Positions 5,935 through 7,409 of a stretch of 7,409 nt of DNA are shown here, one piece after another. This DNA is from Actinomycetota bacterium (GTDB lineage Bacteria; Actinomycetota; Humimicrobiia; Humimicrobiales; Humimicrobiaceae), in assembly GCA_003486795.1 (NCBI GenBank), contig DNFX01000245.1, forward strand, positions 4,202 to 11,610, read 5' to 3'. Numbering within the stretch: position 1 is the stretch's first letter; the number at the start of each line of letters is the position of its first letter. Position numbers and translations under genes: made by a program. The notes below the pieces were generated by a model. The model saw nothing but the letters and a program-made list of their open reading frames with translations. It had not been told where the DNA came from and searched no databases.

Positions 5935-5939
5935 AGGAG
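5935..5939 (+). promoter_or_regulatory. Ribosome binding site of the acetamidase gene
   Basis: AGGAG starts 1 nt after the stop codon of the truncated SDR and lies 4 nt before the ATG at 5944, suggesting translational coupling of the two frames. Confidence -1.
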
Positions 5940-5943
5940 AAGA

Positions 5944-6906
5944 ATGATAAATATTGACAAAGAAAAGATGAGTTATACCTTTGATTACAACAGAAAGCCG
6001 ATTATAAAGGTTTCACAGGGTGAAAGTTTTACTCTTTCTACTGAGGATAATCTTTCAGGTCTTGTAAAGACTGAAAAAGATCTTCCCCTCCCAGAAAATT
6101 TAAAACCTTACAGTGAAGCTGTCCCAGTTAAGAATAATCCGATAACCGGCCCTGTTTATATTGATGGTGCTCAGAAGGGTGATGTGCTGGAAATAACAAT
6201 TGAGAAAATAGCCCCGAATGATTATGGAATATCAAACATTATTCCTCAGAATGGGTTGCTGCAGAATCATTTGAAATGGCCTGAACTGAGCAAGGCATAT
6301 ACAAAGATAATAAAACATCTACCCGGTCCAAGTGGTACAACCAGAGATGGTATAGGGGTCTTTAATGACAAGCTTAAATATAAACTGGCTCCTTTTATAG
6401 GAACAATAGGAGTTTGTCCTGAGTTTGAAATACTTTCAAGCATGACCGGCCAGTTCCCCTGCTGTGGAAACTGGGATTGCAGGGATATAAAAGAAGGAAG
6501 CAAACTATATTTAAACTGCTATCATAAGGGAGCATTGCTTTATATTGGTGATGTGCATGCCAGCCAGGGCGACACAGAACTTACCTGGTCAGCAGATGAA
6601 ACAAAATCTGAAGTCACCGCCAGCTGCAAAGTAATTAAAAACAAGACAATCCCTTATGCAAGAATTGAGAAAGAAGACTCTATAATCCAGTTATTTACAG
6701 ATAGCCCTATGGAGAATGCTGTAGAAAATGCAATAATATACTTGATGGAGTGGATTGTAGAAGATTATGGTCTTAATCCGAGAGACCTGTATGTTATGCT
6801 TTCTGTTCTTCCGGAATTCAGAATAAATGTTTATCAGATGGTTATTCATCCTCTTTTCCAATCTGTTGTCGGAGCTGAATTTCCAAAAAAATACCTGGTT
6901 AAATAA
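5944..6906 (+). CDS. Acetamidase/formamidase family amidohydrolase
   Basis: Members of this family (FmdA/AmdA) hydrolyse short amides such as formamide or acetamide to ammonia and the acid, in the cytoplasm. The 320-residue length is normal. Family landmarks appear in order: NNPITGPVYIDGAQKGDVLEI (64-84), APFIGTIGVCPE (149-160), GNWDCRDIKEGSKLYL (175-190), then GALLYIGDVHASQGDTEL (196-213), which carries the metal-site Asp and His residues, and YVMLSVLPEFRI near the end. The family's usual GGN is CGN here (Cys174), and many members end the GD.H motif with QGDGE rather than QGDTE, so this may be a divergent subgroup with a different amide. The gene is preceded by a good ribosome binding site overlapping the end of the SDR fragment and is closed by a strong terminator. 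It is probably functional; the true substrate cannot be read from the sequence. Confidence -1.
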   Translation: MINIDKEKMSYTFDYNRKPIIKVSQGESFTLSTEDNLSGLVKTEKDLPLPENLKPYSEAVPVKNNPITGPVYIDGAQKGDVLEITIEKIAPNDYGISNIIPQNGLLQNHLKWPELSKAYTKIIKHLPGPSGTTRDGIGVFNDKLKYKLAPFIGTIGVCPEFEILSSMTGQFPCCGNWDCRDIKEGSKLYLNCYHKGALLYIGDVHASQGDTELTWSADETKSEVTASCKVIKNKTIPYARIEKEDSIIQLFTDSPMENAVENAIIYLMEWIVEDYGLNPRDLYVMLSVLPEFRINVYQMVIHPLFQSVVGAEFPKKYLVK

Positions 6907-6985
6907 CCAGAATATGATTTGAAGATTTTTTGAATTTTTTTTTAAATTAAGAATCAAGAGTCGAAGTACCGATGAGGTTTTAAGG

Positions 6986-7030
6986 AAAATAAAAAGCCTG
7001 AGAATTAAACTATCTCAGGCTTTTTATTTT
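6986..7030. terminator. Strong bidirectional rho-independent terminator
   Basis: A perfect 18-bp stem has left arm 6986-7003 (AAAATAAAAAGCCTGAGA), right arm 7013-7030 and a 9-nt loop. The GC-rich core GCCTGAGA/TCTCAGGC is followed by a T run on both strands. It serves the acetamidase gene from the left and the E2 gene from the right. Confidence -1.
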
Positions 7031-7093
7031 AAAAATAACTGTTTTTTACAAACTTCTTTAGTTTGAAAATTTCACATCAGTAAACCGGATTAA

Positions 7094-7409
7094 TTAAAAT
7101 ACAAGCAATTCCGGATTTTCAGCAAATTCTACGAATCTCTGCAGATATTTTGCGGCATCTGCTCCGTCAATTATTCTGTGATCTACTGCAAGACAGAAAT
7201 CCATATATGATTTTTCAACGATATCGTCATTTTCAAGAGCAAGCTGTTTGTAAACAGCTCCTACAGTCAGAATTGCTCCCTGTGGAGGATTTATTATAGC
7301 TGTAAAGTTTCTTACGCCAAACATTCCAAGGTTACTGATTGTAAAAGTACCGTTACTAATCTCTTCAAGAGAGAGTTTTGACTGTTTTGCTTTTTCAACA
7401 AGTTCTTTT
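7094..7409 (-). CDS. 2-oxoacid dehydrogenase E2 acyltransferase, C-terminal part (5'-partial)
   Basis: This is the end of the catalytic domain of a dihydrolipoamide acyltransferase, the core of a pyruvate, acetoin or branched-chain 2-oxoacid dehydrogenase complex, which passes an acyl group from lipoyl to CoA. The 104 visible residues include NGTFTISNLGMFGV, then IINPPQGAILTVGAV, and the active-site motif DHRIIDG with its His and Asp, ending NPELLVF. The reading frame is open through the window edge at 7409; the lipoyl and E1/E3-binding domains lie outside. A downstream ATG at 7324 is internal to the domain and not the start. Which complex it belongs to depends on genes beyond the window. The gene ends toward the shared terminator and looks intact. 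Confidence -1.
   Translation of the reverse strand, partial: KELVEKAKQSKLSLEEISNGTFTISNLGMFGVRNFTAIINPPQGAILTVGAVYKQLALENDDIVEKSYMDFCLAVDHRIIDGADAAKYLQRFVEFAENPELLVF

Noticed and set aside
7049..7065. CAAACT/AGTTTG hairpin between the terminator and the E2 gene
   Set aside because: Short AT-rich stem without a T tract on either strand; the strong terminator beside it already explains transcript ends.
1..7409. CRISPR array, phage, toxin-antitoxin or defence module
   Set aside because: No regularly spaced repeats, cas genes, phage structural genes or paired small genes of those types were seen on either strand.

Overview
The window comes from a bacterium with AT-rich DNA (about one third G+C by eye). 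It has Shine-Dalgarno-led genes, a tRNA gene with an encoded CCA end, and TTG/ATG start ambiguities. A radical SAM/SPASM enzyme and a DsrE-type sulfur-relay remnant fit an anaerobe. A low-GC Firmicutes-like lineage or an AT-rich candidate phylum is possible, but the sequence alone does not fix the phylum.

Layout, left to right. (1) 1-442: the 3' part of a plsY-like membrane acyltransferase gene, broken by a frame change and probably an internal deletion. (2) 664-1503: an intact patatin-like phospholipase; its stop codon lies inside copy 1 of a 23-bp REP-like repeat (1491-1513). (3) 1518-1745: a start-less remnant that looks like a small AbrB/SpoVT-type DNA-binding protein. (4) 1715-3091, minus strand: an intact radical SAM/SPASM enzyme. 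Its upstream region holds an 18-bp TetR-type operator, but no regulator gene is present. (5) 3420-3722: the C-terminal remnant and probable right end of an IS256-family insertion sequence. (6) 3909-4060: a tRNA-Glu(CTC) gene with a good promoter, followed 4 nt after its CCA by copy 2 of the REP-like repeat. (7) 4172-4395: a frameshifted DsrE-family remnant. (8) 4433-5407: a tight pair, a small J-domain protein and a class I SAM-dependent methyltransferase. (9) 5505-6906: a short-chain dehydrogenase truncated before its active site, immediately followed by an intact acetamidase/formamidase. (10) 6986-7030: a strong two-way terminator. (11) 7094-7409, minus strand: the C-terminal part of a 2-oxoacid dehydrogenase E2 acyltransferase, running off the window.

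The intact genes do not form one pathway. They are household or stand-alone enzymes: lipid hydrolysis, radical chemistry, a chaperone partner, a methyltransferase, amide hydrolysis and an acyltransferase. The clearest theme is decay. At least five gene remnants (plsY, AbrB-like, IS256 transposase, dsrE, SDR) and two copies of a mobile-type repeat lie within 7.4 kb, around a tRNA gene. I see no CRISPR array, phage module, toxin-antitoxin pair or defence cluster, and no convincing new multi-gene system. The points most worth a second look are the REP-like repeat, the orphan TetR-type operator before the radical SAM gene, and the run of broken genes.
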